64,000 nt of DNA from contig VWZP01001589.1 of the NCBI GenBank assembly GCA_013396995.1, positions 922,735 to 986,734 on the forward strand, read 5' to 3'. Shown here piece by piece: positions 14,101 through 25,833 of the stretch (positions are counted from its first letter, which is position 1; each line of letters begins with the position of its first letter). The position numbers and the translations under genes were made by a program. Source of the stretch: Dicaeum eximium. Taxonomy: Eukaryota; Chordata; Aves; Passeriformes; Dicaeidae. The notes under the pieces were generated by a model that was given only the letters and a program-made list of their open reading frames with translations, ran no database searches and was not told the origin of the DNA.

Positions 14101-14760
14101 ATTAACTTCAAGAGCATTTAATCAGAGAGCAATTTATGGCTTTTTTTCATTCTCAGTTGCAATTTTTGTTAATTTTCAGTTTCAACATATCTTGTTCTGG
14201 TTGAAGGTGTCGTCTGTTTTCACCAGTTTAGCAGTGGTACTAAAAGCTGTGGGAGCCCCTGCTGCTGAGACGCAGCCTGAACTGATGGCTGAGGACATTG
14301 TTTCACACTTGAGAACACTCTTTATATAACCGTGCCTCTGGCAGGGAGGAGCCAAAAGGAATAAAACTGTTCACATATTGCAAGTGGTTTTTATTCTCCT
14401 AAATCTCCAGATGTGATGGTCTAATAAGATACCTGAATTCGGGGTAGATTTAGCAAGTTGGAGGAGGATGAAAGTTGCACTGGAATATGTATAATTTAGG
14501 TGTAGTACCCTGAAGCTGTCAGACAGTCAAAGCAAGAGTTCTTTAATTCAAAAATCAAACAGCAGCCCTTACAGGACCATCATGTGTGAACAGTAGTTCA
14601 AGCAAAAGAGGCTACCTTCTAGGTAAGATGTACTGATCTTCTTGTGGAATCCTGAGTTTTTTGCAAGGTCTGGCAGCTATTACTGGTACAAGGTTTCCCA
14701 TTGTTTCATTTTCTCTTAATTTCTGTTAGGGTCTTTAGGTTTCACACATGATCTTTTCCT
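11171..14760. other. Unannotated AT-rich DNA
   Basis: No repeat or gene is recognisable. The largest open frame is a 110-codon minus-strand frame at 11410-11742. It has a protein-like composition but no motif I recognise, no convincing flanking splice sites and a chance-expected length. Confidence 0.5.
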
Positions 14761-14822
14761 TTTTAATCCTTTTTCATCCTTTTTCATCCTTTTTCATCCT
14801 TTTTCATCCTTTTTCATCCTTT
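14761..14822. repeat. Minisatellite, 10-bp unit (ttttcatcct)n
   Basis: Five exact head-to-tail copies of ttttcatcct follow one variant copy (ttttaatcct), about 62 bp in total. On the other strand the unit is aggatgaaaa. The near-perfect identity suggests recent expansion and probable length polymorphism. The unit is too short and there are no spacers, so it is not a CRISPR array. Confidence 0.95.
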
Positions 14823-15184
14823 ATTTTGAAAATCCAAAATGCTCCCTAATTATTTAATGAGGTTTACATTAATAATTTCAATTGCAAACTTCTCATAACA
14901 TGTCTTAATTTTTTTTTTTTGTTCTGGTAGACAGTTAAGGATTGTGCTCCCCAGTCATTAAGAGTAAATACCAAACCTGGTTCTAATCAGAAGGATCTAA
15001 AAGTACTTTTGAGGCTGGGGCTACACAGACGTACTGACTCCTTGTTTTTATGAGAATGAATTAAGTTTCAGAATCTGGAGGGGTCTGTAGTGCACAGGCA
15101 TGGCTGGGGGAACATGCATGAACCTAAATGTGGCCACTTGTACCACACTGCTCACAACTGAGGTCCCAGCCAAGATTGTCTTGG
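14823..15184. other. Unannotated AT-rich DNA
   Basis: Nothing is recognisable apart from a 12-bp T-run near 14910. Confidence 0.5.
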
Positions 15185-15290
15185 GCTGGTTTGGTTGTTT
15201 GAGTTTTTTGGGGGGTGGGGTGGGTGCATTTCTGTTTGCTTGGCTGTTTTTTTTTTGGGTTTGGTGGTTTTGGGGTCTTTTTAATAAAAG
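15185..15290. repeat. T/G-rich low-complexity tract with G-runs
   Basis: T and G dominate the plus strand. There are G-runs at 15210-15215, 15217-15220 and 15222-15224, and further short runs near 15257 and 15272. The clustered runs give some potential for a G-quadruplex on the plus strand. The composition also explains the Phe/Gly/Trp-rich 83-codon open frame over this stretch, which is not a gene. Confidence 0.75.
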
Positions 15291-18200
15291 TTTCTCTTTC
15301 AGGTTAACTGACCTATGTTTCTCAAGGTATCTTTCTCTTATTTTTCTCTAAGGCAGCTATGGGTGACTCACATGGGCTGGATCAGGATGTCCCCATGGTT
15401 TGTAAGTATTTTCAGTGATCTGGCTGCACCTGTGACAGAGTTTATTGGTGGAGATCCAGCAGATAATTTACGGCCAGATTTTAGTTTAAAAAGCAGAATG
15501 AAATTAATGAGTCTTGCTGCTTTCCCCTGCTTTAGAGAGAAAAGATTTTAACAAACTGGATGAAGTCCATACAATTATTTTGCTTAACATGACCAGAACT
15601 GTATGTGTTACTAACCAGGTAAGGACAATTGTCCTTGTTGCTGTGTCACTTGCATATCACTCTTATGCATATATCCAGCTCTGGAAGAAATAATCAGATA
15701 AATACATATAATATGCATCCTGGAAACAAAATTATGTAATTTACTATTTCATTTAATAGACCTGTACACTAAAAGAGCTCTGGTTTATTTTATTTTTAAC
15801 TGAATTACAGAAATAATATCAATTATGCTTTTATTTCATCCTACAAACTTAAAAAAAATCAAAGAATGAACAGAATATTGAATAAAATGAAACTTAACTG
15901 TTTGAGATTGAACTGAGATATAGAGTGGGAAAAACTCTATGCTAAGGCAAGCAGCCTAAAGAGATGGTGTATTGTATCCTTCTTTAGCAGGCTTATGTAG
16001 ATATTGACAAACAGAAATGGGATAAAGGGATCTGTTTGGAATCCCTCTTGTTTATGACATGGAGCAAAAGAAATGATGGTTACAGTCAAGCTTATAACTT
16101 GTGGAGAGTTTGTTCTCTCTTTCAGTTTTGCAGTTGTCCCCTTCACCTTCTCAAGAGTCAAGAGTGCTACAGAAGTGCACAGAGCATAAATTCTATCCAT
16201 GGAAATGTATTGGACTGAGAAAAAGGGTGATTTGAATTTCTGAATCTCCTCATGTGTGGATGTATACAACTGCATTATTCTGTTGATGCTCAGTATATGT
16301 TTTTATTGTTCCCAATACAGGTTATACTGAGGAGGTGCCAGCATTATTAATCTTGATGTTACCAGTACTAGTCAACACAGCATTGCAAACCCCAAATGGT
16401 TTTGCTTCTGTGCAGCATCCCCTTCTTCCATCAATTGCTGCTGGAGCAGCAGCTTGGAGGGGGGAATTGTGTTTGTCCTCTCCTCGGTTACCCCACTCCT
16501 ACGCCTTCCTAAGAAAACCCTGGAGCAGGGTGGAGCAGAACTACAGCACGTGTGGGGCTATTGGGAGGCTGCAAATCCTGTTGTGGGACTGGGCAATAAA
16601 AAGAACTGTGACAGGGTAAAAAGTCTCAAAAACCTTAAACAATAAAGGAGAAAATTTGTAGCTCTTTTAGTTCCTGGCTAGTGGAGGCAGAATGGGAAGG
16701 GTAGATTGGAAGAGGAGAGGAAGAAAGGTGAAAGACCTATGTTCTCACAAACATCAGCTGTGAAAAGATATGTAAAGTATCATTATACTTTTCTGTTATC
16801 AGTATTATGAAAAATATGTCAGGTTTTGCCCATCAATACATCTTAGTTACAGACTATGCTTAGTTTTGAAGCACACAGTGCTGTATCCTTCTGCATATAA
16901 GAAATATCAGATTTCATTACTTGTTCCCGTCCAGCTTGGTGACACCAAAATTTTGTGACTTTGTTTTGAACAGACTGAAATGATGACTGAGTTGTGAATA
17001 ACAATTTCTCAGACACTGCTGGTCTCTCTGGGCTCAGATCAATCAGTTCAACTGACTTGAGACAAGAGAACCAGTCTGATACAAATCTATACAAATCTAT
17101 GTGAATTTGACATGCATGTAAGAATATGATACAAACATCAGTATGTAATGGTAGCTTTAGAAACGCAGAATATTTTAAATACAGCTTTAGAGACCTAAGT
17201 TCTCTTTCCACAGGAAGTTACAAACCTACAGAAGACTAGTCCAATCTAACTTGAACGCCTTTCATTCTTAAAAGCAGCTGTCAAGGAACTCCCAATGGGG
17301 ACTTCAGTTCCACAAGATTTACAGAACTGGACTCTTTCTTCATACAGTGAATTGGCCAGATATTCTTGCAAGTGTGTGACTGTACCCCTCAGGATCTGAC
17401 CTGCAGACTATAAATGTCACTTCCAAACTATATTGCAGCAGGGAAGAGAAATGACTTCAATATTTTAAAAAGGCTTCTTAGTGAATTCCATCTGCTGCTA
17501 TCAAATCATGATAAAAATGGCCGGAACAGCCAAAGTAGTCTGCTTCCACTCACCCAGAGAATTCAGATCATACATATTCACATAACTCTCATACCATTTA
17601 TTAGTAAATCCTACCTGTCTCTCTCCTTTCCCCAGGAAAGCATTGCTCCTGTTTCAGCAGGTGGTGTGCCAGGTGGAACAGGGTAGATGGCAAAGCGGTA
17701 AATCCTAAACCACGGTGGTGCTGTCTTACCTGTCTCTGAAGGGGCTTGTATTCCATCCCAATTTTGGCCAGCTGGTGGTTCTTGCATAGCTTGGAAACAG
17801 CTTTGTCTGTCAATAATCTCATTTTTGCTTCTTTCTCTGCTCCAGCACCAGGGCAGAGAACTAATCCACAGCTCAGTGGTGAGCCCTGCTTTCACAGTAC
17901 CATATGGTGCCCGTTCAATCTCAATTTACTATTTCCATGTTTGCTGGGTGAAAACACCAGTTTACAGTTAGAAGTTTATTTTTCTCCCCGTTTTAAGAAT
18001 CCATGTAAATTGGCCAAATCATGAGGACTTGTTAGTTCCAGGGTCAAGTCAGTGGTCCCAAAGACATTAAACTTCAAGTGAAAAGAGCATTGCAGCAACA
18101 AAGATAAGTGACTCTAAGATAATTAAGACATAGATTTTTTTTAATGCCAAGAAAAAGATCTTAATGGTAAAACCAGAAAAAAAAAAATCTTGGCCTCTTT

Positions 18201-20469
18201 CACAAGAAATTGTGTTTTGAAATATTTATCTTTTTCTGAACTCCTCACTAGTGTACAAGCTACAAAACCATACTGTGATTAGACAGGAATTATTTAGATA
18301 TTTGATAGTCATTTGACTATTTGATTCTTGGGGATGAGTTTTATGTTAACAGTAAAGTTAACAGTAAAACAATATCTTAACTTTGTGTCATTCAGTTACA
18401 TCAGTTTAAGTTTTCACCTAATTTTAGTATTAAAGAGCTTCCAAAACTAAAATTGCTGGAGAAATAAAGCCCTATTTTTATTTCCCCTCCAAAAGCCTTT
18501 CTGCATTTTTCTCCCTCCTCTGTACATCCTACTCACCAAGAGCCTAGAACTAATGAAAGACTTTTCAAAAGTTGACTACGTAAATGTAAATATGCATTTA
18601 TGAGAAACAGTGCTAAATGCATTACAGTAAAGGAGCACTTGAGAAACTTCTGGGCCATTATTTACATAGCACCATTGTTCTCCTAAATGTAAATGTATAG
18701 AATATTTAAATTTTTTAAAATTTTTTTGTTTTTTAAAATTCAGGATTTCGCTGACCAAATTTGACCAAACATGTCTGGTCTCTTGTGTTTCAGGATGATA
18801 TTCCAATCTGAACCTGCAGTTTTCACACGGAAAATCAGATGAGGACTCTGGTATCAGGCAAAACAGCTCCGTTGGTTTGCCATCAGCACCCCCGCGCGGT
18901 GAAACTTGTTATTTTCTTATCAGAAATCATCTGATAGATTTGCTCACACGGATTAGAAGATCAAAATTCTGGCAATGCCTTATAACATCTACAGTCTGTG
19001 GAAGAAAAATATTTACAGATCCTGCCTGCTAAATTTTAAAAATTAATTTTGGCATGAAAAAGACGAGGGGAGGGACAACCCCTCAATTTTTAGAATCAAG
19101 AATGCTTGTAGCAAAATTAAAATATAAAGATGGGAAGTTTAAAACACTTTTTAATTCTCTGACATGAAGCCCTTCTTATTATTTTTTCTTCCTGGCATTG
19201 AAGCTGAGAGTTACATACAAAAAAAGGGTTTAAACTGAAAATCTTTGTTGAATGTGATCTTTTTAAAAAGTATGTTGAGATTGTGCTGCTGTCCATTTAT
19301 GTTTTACTTCATTTACATTTTAGAATGCTTAAACATTATGCCTAACAAAATTGGTAATTAAATCTTGTTAGACAACACATAAAAGCACTTTAAAAGCAGA
19401 CTTGCTTCATACAAGAGGCTGAATTACATCATTTTTCACTGATATTCAGTCTTCTCTGCTGAACTTAGTTACTTTTAATCAGAATAGACTTGTATATTGA
19501 AAGCAGACAGTACATGCTTAAAGCTGCAATGTCATTTAGGCAGTCTAAAATCATAACCAGTTAGTAAGAATCTCTGGTTTTTTTACTCTGATAAAGTGAA
19601 GATGTCAAAAGCAAGATAATTCTATTAATTAGAGGAAATTAAAATGGAGTTACAGTACTTAAGTTTCTATTGCTACTGTGTTATGTAGCATGGTCATGTC
19701 ATGGTTTGGAAGGGTGTATACAACCAACCATTTCTCTTTTTCTCTCCACTAATGCTGTGTTTCTGGTTCTGTGTTTGGCATTCTGAACAGCTCCTGTTTC
19801 TTTCCTCTTTGCTGACATCTCCTCCAGAAATAAATTCTTCAAATTTTGTCAGCTTCAGTACAGGGCGGCACACTTAAACTTTTCCTGACAATTTGGAGTT
19901 GGAAAAATGCCAAACCCTTCTACTAACCTCTGTTTCTGGGTTAAGATGGATTGACAACCTTATTTAGTGCTATCATAATTTGTAAAATATCTTTTAAAGA
20001 TGTTTTTATTTCCCTTTTTATTAGTAGTAGATCAAAATCTACGAGCCCTAAAGTAGTCAAAAAGGCATTTCAGAGCATGTATAACCAGTGTGAAAATGGA
20101 GGCAGATGTCACTAAAGAGTTAATGAAGAAAAGGAATGACATGGGGAGGAGGAATTTGTATTACAACTTCTGACACATATCTCATCTGTTGGTTGATTAA
20201 AACTGTGCAACCTACCTTTGAGACACTAGAAGATTAGCTATATCTCATATTTCTTCTGCTTTGGACAGCACAAGGGAGACTCAGTTTGTCATGTTTAGCA
20301 TTCACTTTTACTCTCCCAGGACTCCCAATCATTGCATTAGGAATGTTAGATGCTACATCCCTAACCTCTCTTATTTTAGTCTGGCACTGTGGTCCCTGAA
20401 TCAGTCTATCTCTGCATTTTGAGTGAGATGGTATAATTTCCTTACCATGTCTTCCTGTCTTTCATAAGT
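15291..20469. other. Unannotated DNA; one weak exon candidate and small tandem duplications
   Basis: No transposon is recognisable. A moderately GC-richer patch at about 16420-16600 ends near an aataaa hexamer but has no assignable identity. Tandem duplications occur at 17081-17100 (acaaatctat twice) and 18345-18368 (gttaacagtaaa twice). A 107-bp stretch at 17730-17836 on the minus strand is flanked by a good donor and a plausible acceptor; this is discussed as a finding. A lone CpG cluster (ccccgcgcgg) sits near 18890. Confidence 0.5.
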
Positions 20470-21485
20470 TTAATAATGCTCATTGGGTGAAGAAGCATTT
20501 TACTTGTCCTCAGTAGGCTTCCTACTAGTGTTTCAACAAGCACTTCCTAGTTCTCTAATTGCAGGATTTTGTGAATAACAGCTTTATCTTCAGATCTTCC
20601 ATTGCCTTCATGATTCCTTAAGACCTCTTAGCCCCACACAGGAGACTCACAGCCTCTCAGATCTCTTCTTATAAGGCAGCTCTCTAGCCCCTTGATTGTC
20701 TAGCTGCCCTTCTCTGTACCTTCTCTAGTTCTATCTCCTTCCTCAGATGCAGAAACCAGAATTAGACATAGCAGTCCCAATCTGGACATGGCCAAAATTT
20801 CTTAAAATGGCACAATGGTGTCCTTCTCTGAACACCTTCTGTTATGTCCAATATTTTATTGGCTTTTTTAGGCTATTGCTGTACAATGATTTCAGAGATC
20901 TGCAAGTGATAAATAAAATTCTTCTAAAATACAACTGAGTTTTATGAATGCAGCATGGTGTATGCAAGATTTAGTGTAGTTTTTCCTTATTGCACCTTTT
21001 TCTGTTAACTCATCTGCCACCTTTTTACCCACTGAGACAGTTTGTCAAGACTTTTTTGGCATTCTGAGCCAATGACTTGGCTTTGGGCCACTTTGAAGAG
21101 TGGAATTGTCTTTAGGCTTGGAGGATTCACAGTACAGTGGTTTCTTCAGCTCATTGATAAAGAAGCTGCATGAAGCTGTAACCAGCATAATTCCCTAGGG
21201 AACTTGACAGCTGACTCCTCTTGATCCTGAAAAGTGTTCATTAAGCCTTGTCTTTTGATTCATATAAAGCTGTGAAATATTTTCCCCCCTCCAGTTCTGT
21301 GGCAACTGTTTTATTTAATAAGAGAAGTATTTTTAAAAATCACTTGGAAGGAATCTTCTTGATTTCTTTTATCCACATGTCTCCTTGATAGACTCAGAGA
21401 ACTCCAGAATGCCAAGAAGCCAATGTCTCCCTGCAATAAGACCATGCTGGCTGCACTGTTCCACTTGGAGCACTGACTGGCCCCA
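20470..21485 (-). mobile_element. Ancient amniote-type CR1 LINE fragment, inverted
   Basis: This is a highly diverged CR1-superfamily copy of about 1 kb on the minus strand. Recognisable blocks in order are 'gctcattgggtgaag', 'ccttgattgtctagctg', 'cccttctctgtacctt', 'ctctagttctatctcc', 'aaccagaattagacatag', 'ccaatattttattggc', 'tttcagagatctgcaagt', 'aactcatctgccacct', 'ttatccacatgtctccttg' and 'accatgctggctg'. They track the old CR1 lineage also seen in turtles and crocodilians, running from the 3' region back into reverse-transcriptase coding sequence. Divergence and indels are heavy and no frame is open. Its right end is cut by the LTR at 21486. The left boundary is uncertain by tens of bases. 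Confidence 0.8.
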
Positions 21486-22058
21486 TAGCAGTGGTTTCAC
21501 CTTGACTGGTTTCCAGGTGCCCTCTCAGCTGCTCCATCACTCCCCTTCCCAGAGGGACAGGAGAGAGAATAAGGTTGGAAAACAACCAGTGTGTTGAGAT
21601 GAGGAAGTTTATTAAAGTGAAAGAAAGAAAGAGGCAAAAGTTTGTGCAGGCATAAGCAAAGGGAGAAGTTAATCTCTACTTCCCATCAGGGAGCAATGTT
21701 TGGACCCTTCCTGGGAAGCAGGGCCTCAGCATGTGTGGTGGTTGTTCTGGAAGGCAAACATTGAAAAATAACAAATGCACCCTCATTCCTCCTCCCTCCC
21801 TTAGCTGAGCTGACATTATATGGCATGGAATGTCTCTTTGGCTAACCTGAATCAGCTGGCCTGGCTGTGTGCCCTCCCAGGTTCCTGCCCACTCCCAGCC
21901 CCTTGATGAGAGGATGGAATGTTAGAGGGGCAGAAGTGCTCAGCAGTAGCCAAAGCACTGGTGTGTTATCAACACCCTGCCAGCTACCAAAGAAAGCACA
22001 GCACTGTGAGGGGTGCTAAGTGAGACAATTAACTCTGCCTCGGTCAGACCTGATACAC
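21486..22058 (-). mobile_element. Avian endogenous retrovirus LTR, inverted
   Basis: Read on the minus strand, this about 573-bp LTR begins tgtatcaggtctgacc, then agagttaattgtctcac, and passes gtgttgataacacaccagtg and ctactgctgagcac. It ends near ggtgaaaccactgcta. This order and wording match a widespread avian LTR type that starts 'tgtactggttttggctgg' and ends 'ggttaaaccacgaca'. A TATA-like box (tataat) lies at about 21815-21823. An AATAAA polyadenylation signal is at 21608-21613 on the minus strand, in the expected promoter-to-poly(A) order. The terminal ca is mutated here. I believe it belongs to an ERVL-like group, but I do not assert the database family name. Confidence 0.85.
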
Positions 22059-22078
22059 CTCTGTTCTTCTACCACAGT
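22059..22078 (-). other. Polypurine-tract-like sequence beside the LTR
   Basis: Immediately upstream of the LTR start on the minus strand is gtagaagaacagagg, a purine-rich run. This is the position and composition expected for a retroviral polypurine tract, the plus-strand primer site directly 5' of a 3' LTR. It supports reading the LTR as the 3' LTR of a partly preserved provirus and not as a solo LTR, but the run is short and interrupted. Confidence 0.4.
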
Positions 22079-22890
22079 TTTTTTGTTTGGGATGAATGCA
22101 CTAAAATGTTGAACTCACATTGGCCTTCAACCTCTCTGATGAGCTGCCCATTGACACACCTGGCCTGATGTGTTTATCCTAATGCTTCCACCCTTTGCTG
22201 TTTTCCATTGTTTTATTCATTCCCACACAGTTTTGTAGTTGCCATTCAGGAATAGTCATAGATAGGGCCTGTAGGCCAGTTTTCCCCTTCATCCCACTCT
22301 GATACTACCTGCATAGCTCTGGATTCTGCAAAGTTGCTGGTCACTTCACTTCCACTCAGTTTGGCTATGCAGCGAGTGAGGGGCCTCTGCAATGTTGCTT
22401 TCCACAGGCTCTGTCCCCTTTGGAGTCGGCAGGAAGTGTCAGTGCAGTGGGTGCATTTTGGATATTATGTGAGTCTCTCATGGGGTGGTGTTTTGGTGGC
22501 TGTGTTTTGTCTGGTGATTTGTTTCAAAGTTCGTCTTCCTCAAGACAATGGATGGTTTATTCTACCAGTGCTGAGTGTACCCTTCTTTCCAGAAAAATTC
22601 ACCAGGCCATCAGTGCAGTCCAGTTGCTGTGTGTAGGTGTGGTGGTGCAATGACTGCTTTCACCCTTCCCTGGATACCTGGTGTGGCATCGGCATCAGGG
22701 AACCAACACAACCATTTGAACTCTCCCTGGTATTTCAGGTTCTGCCTGAACTCCTCCCGAGGTAGTAAGTATCAATTTCTCTTGGGGAATGGGATCAGAT
22801 GTGCTGGTGAAGGGCACCCAAACTGTGTGATCAATAAGGGAACTGTTACCCCAGCAAGAAGAAAAATCCCAATTTCCCACAGCTAGTTTA
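22079..22890 (-). mobile_element. Possible internal remnant of the endogenous retrovirus
   Basis: This stretch is more GC-rich than its surroundings and lies directly 5' of the LTR on the minus strand, where internal proviral sequence would be if the LTR is a 3' LTR. A 61-codon minus-strand frame at 22695-22880 is open, but it carries no retroviral motif I can name. No protease, reverse-transcriptase, integrase or envelope signature is recognisable. The assignment rests on position, composition and the adjacent purine tract only. It could equally be unrelated host DNA. Confidence 0.3.
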
Positions 22891-25833
22891 CTGTTTACCA
22901 GTGCAGAGCTTGAGGAACTATGTACCAGTCTTCACTTACTATAGCTGTAATAGTTCATGGAGTACTCCCTTCTTATATTCCAGAAAATGAAGGAGAAATA
23001 TCAATTTGCTCAGGAATAGAGAACTCTTGACAGTGTGACTTGGACAGGTGCTGCTAGAGAAGAGTGAGCCAAGTTGGGAAAAGCAGCACATGAAAACACT
23101 AAGACAGAAGGGCATCCCAAAATATGTCAGTTATCATCCTTGATTACTTTTGATTGACAGTGACTAAAAGAAGCTCATAGCTCTGAGCAAGAAAACACTG
23201 GAGTGAAGTCTGCCATATTTCAGAAGGCAAGTATTGTAATTTTCTGAGGTGTGGGAGGAGGAAGTCCAAATGTTGTTGCTTTCTGTATCTAACACCAATT
23301 TCTCTTTTGAATTGAAATTGCCTACAAGATTCTAAATTTTGTCTAGCTTTATAGAAGCATCTGATACTCAGGCAGAAGAAGAATAAAAAAAGCAATAAAA
23401 TAGGGCAGAAGAGATAAGAAAATGCAAGCCTAAAGTTAAAATAAAAAAAAAACCCAAACAACAAAACCAGAAATAAGTTGTTTCTGTATTCCTTTTCCAA
23501 AACATCTGAAATCAGGAAAATGAAAATTGCTGCAAATTCAGCTAGTGGTATGGGGAAGGAATATATCTCACATCTAGGTGTTAGCTAGTGCTTGACTCTG
23601 CCACAGGCAGGTGACAGCCAGACACTTCTCAGCTGATCATTCTCAGGCAACTGTGAAAAAGGAAACAAGATATGCATTAGTCCCCATCACAGTTACCTTC
23701 ATTTTCCCATGCTTTATTGCTTAGCTGGACTATTTCATGCACTGCTATGTAAAGAATAATTGTGGACATCCTAGAAAAGAACTGAATTTTGATTAGGGTT
23801 TTGTTTCGATGTGACTATGAAGAGCTACTGTCACCAGATTGTCCTGTGTAAAAACACATCTCTCCATCTGGTTGCCAATGAGGAAATAAAGCAAAACAAA
23901 CACTGGTTTAGATTGGTTTGTTTTGAACCGGATTTAAAACTGCTTTATCTTGCTGAAAAAATCCTCGTATTTATTTCATGCAAAATATTCCGTGCTAATC
24001 TAAGAATTTTATTTTGCTGCCTTTATGTCCGACTTGGGCTGCAGCATGATCTCAGATACAATGAAGAGAGGTAAAAATACAAAGCATTAAAACCCTTTTT
24101 TACATAGTTGGCAAAAGGCAGAGAAGGTTTTAAAGCTTCTCTCTGAAAAAAGCTCCAAAGAAGCACCAATACATACCCTTTTCTCTAATTTTACTTACAT
24201 ATTCCTACCCATGGAATTTCTCTAATTCCAAAATGTTTGCTCAATTAGCCCATCAAATTTGTTTGCATTCTCAATTATTAAAAAATTGTGCCAGTTTTAC
24301 ATTAAGAGTAATAGGTTACTCTAATATTGCAACTGAAACTGATGGCTTTCTAAAAATACCTGATTTCAAGCCAGTTCTAGGTCTATACATTGATGTCAAA
24401 CATGTTACTACATTTCTTCCCTATTTCTCAGTTAACAAAATCTTTCTCCTAACAAGGAAATGCTAGCATAATGCAGTCAATTTTATGCCTTCTAATTAAG
24501 TGGACCTCTCAAGGGTCTAATGTCCTGCAAAATTAAAAACCACATTTGTGTGAATACAGTGAAAGAAGGTGAACAGCAGGAACGGAAAACATTTTATTTC
24601 AGAGTATTTAATAACATGGACATTTCTGCATTTCCCTGTAATGTAGTTTAAGGCTCTCTAGTGAAGATGAGATTCAGCTGGGGTTCCCCTGTGTAAGGAA
24701 TGATTTAGATGCTGCATCTTTCAGCCAGAAAATTATTTCTTCCAGCCTTAAATGAAACCCTCAAAAATGTCCTCAAATTAATCTATTTTTGGAATTTCCA
24801 AATAACTCTGAAATAACCACAGCTTCATTTTTCAACAAGTGTTGTTTCTTCCTTTGAACCTAATTAAAACACATGTTGAAGTCCTGGTTCAGGCATGAAG
24901 AACTTTTGAAAAACCCCTACTTTGGGTGATGCCAGCACAAATTTGTTCTCTGCACCAGGGTTATTTGCCTTGCTCCAGAGATAAAGCATTAGTTGCACTT
25001 ACTCACAAAAACTGTAGGACTTGCAACTTACAGATGCAACTAACTACTGTGAATTCTAAAGACTCAACACTCTCATGTTTTCCTGTCTTACAAAGTAGCT
25101 TCAAAGGCTCTTAGTCTGTCACAAGGAAGCCTGGGGCATATGGTAAATGGGGGCTGTGGAGGAGCCACATGGTTCCCTGATATTGCAAGGGAGCCATCAG
25201 TCACTTTTAGTCTAAGCAAAATCTCAGTTTCTTCAAGTTCTCAAGTCAAACTTTCATAAATCTTTCCAAACTTGTTCTTATCAGAAAGGAAAAAGGCAAT
25301 CAAGAGCAATGTTTGTATCTGTAGCAGTATTTCATCAGAAGAGTGTCACTGCTAATCTGATGGAGAGAGGCATGTACAAAATGTCTTTTAGCAAGTGATG
25401 ATTGCAGTTTGTGAAAATCCTTGTAGAATATTTTAAAATAATGCCATTACTGCAGGCAAATTCAAATTAAGAACTTTACTTGGAAATACAGGAAATCAAG
25501 CTGGTAAACCGATGGGTTTTAGTTCTGTCATGAAAGTGCTCCAACCTCAAATTTTGAATTTAAATCAATATAACCTTAACCTGCAGAAAGAGAAAACTGT
25601 AAGGAACAAGCACTGTGCCAACTTTGAAAGTAGGACAGGAACTAAATGTAGAATTCAGCATGATATGATGCTTCTTAAAGGTAAAATTGTGGTCATGCTG
25701 AGATGTATGATTGACAGTGGAAAATATCTTTCGACTACTCAAAGATCAATTTTAATTGGAATTTAGGTCAGATGTAGGAAAGTAACTTTTAGTAACCAAA
25801 AATTTATGCCTGAAACTAACTTAAAATAATGAT
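22891..25833. other. Unannotated AT-rich DNA
   Basis: No exon, RNA gene or assignable repeat is visible. Open frames stay below 120 codons and show no motifs. Confidence 0.55.

Noticed and set aside
14761..14822. CRISPR-like regular repeat
   Set aside because: The units are 10 bp with no spacers, in vertebrate DNA. It is a minisatellite.
16420..16610. Possible LTR end with an aataaa hexamer in a GC-richer patch
   Set aside because: No matching LTR start, TATA box or terminal tg/ca pair could be found, and aataaa is common in AT-rich DNA.
22758..22771. let-7-like seed string gaggtagtaagt
   Set aside because: Only the seed and a couple of further bases match. The rest of the mature sequence differs and no hairpin partner arm is visible nearby.
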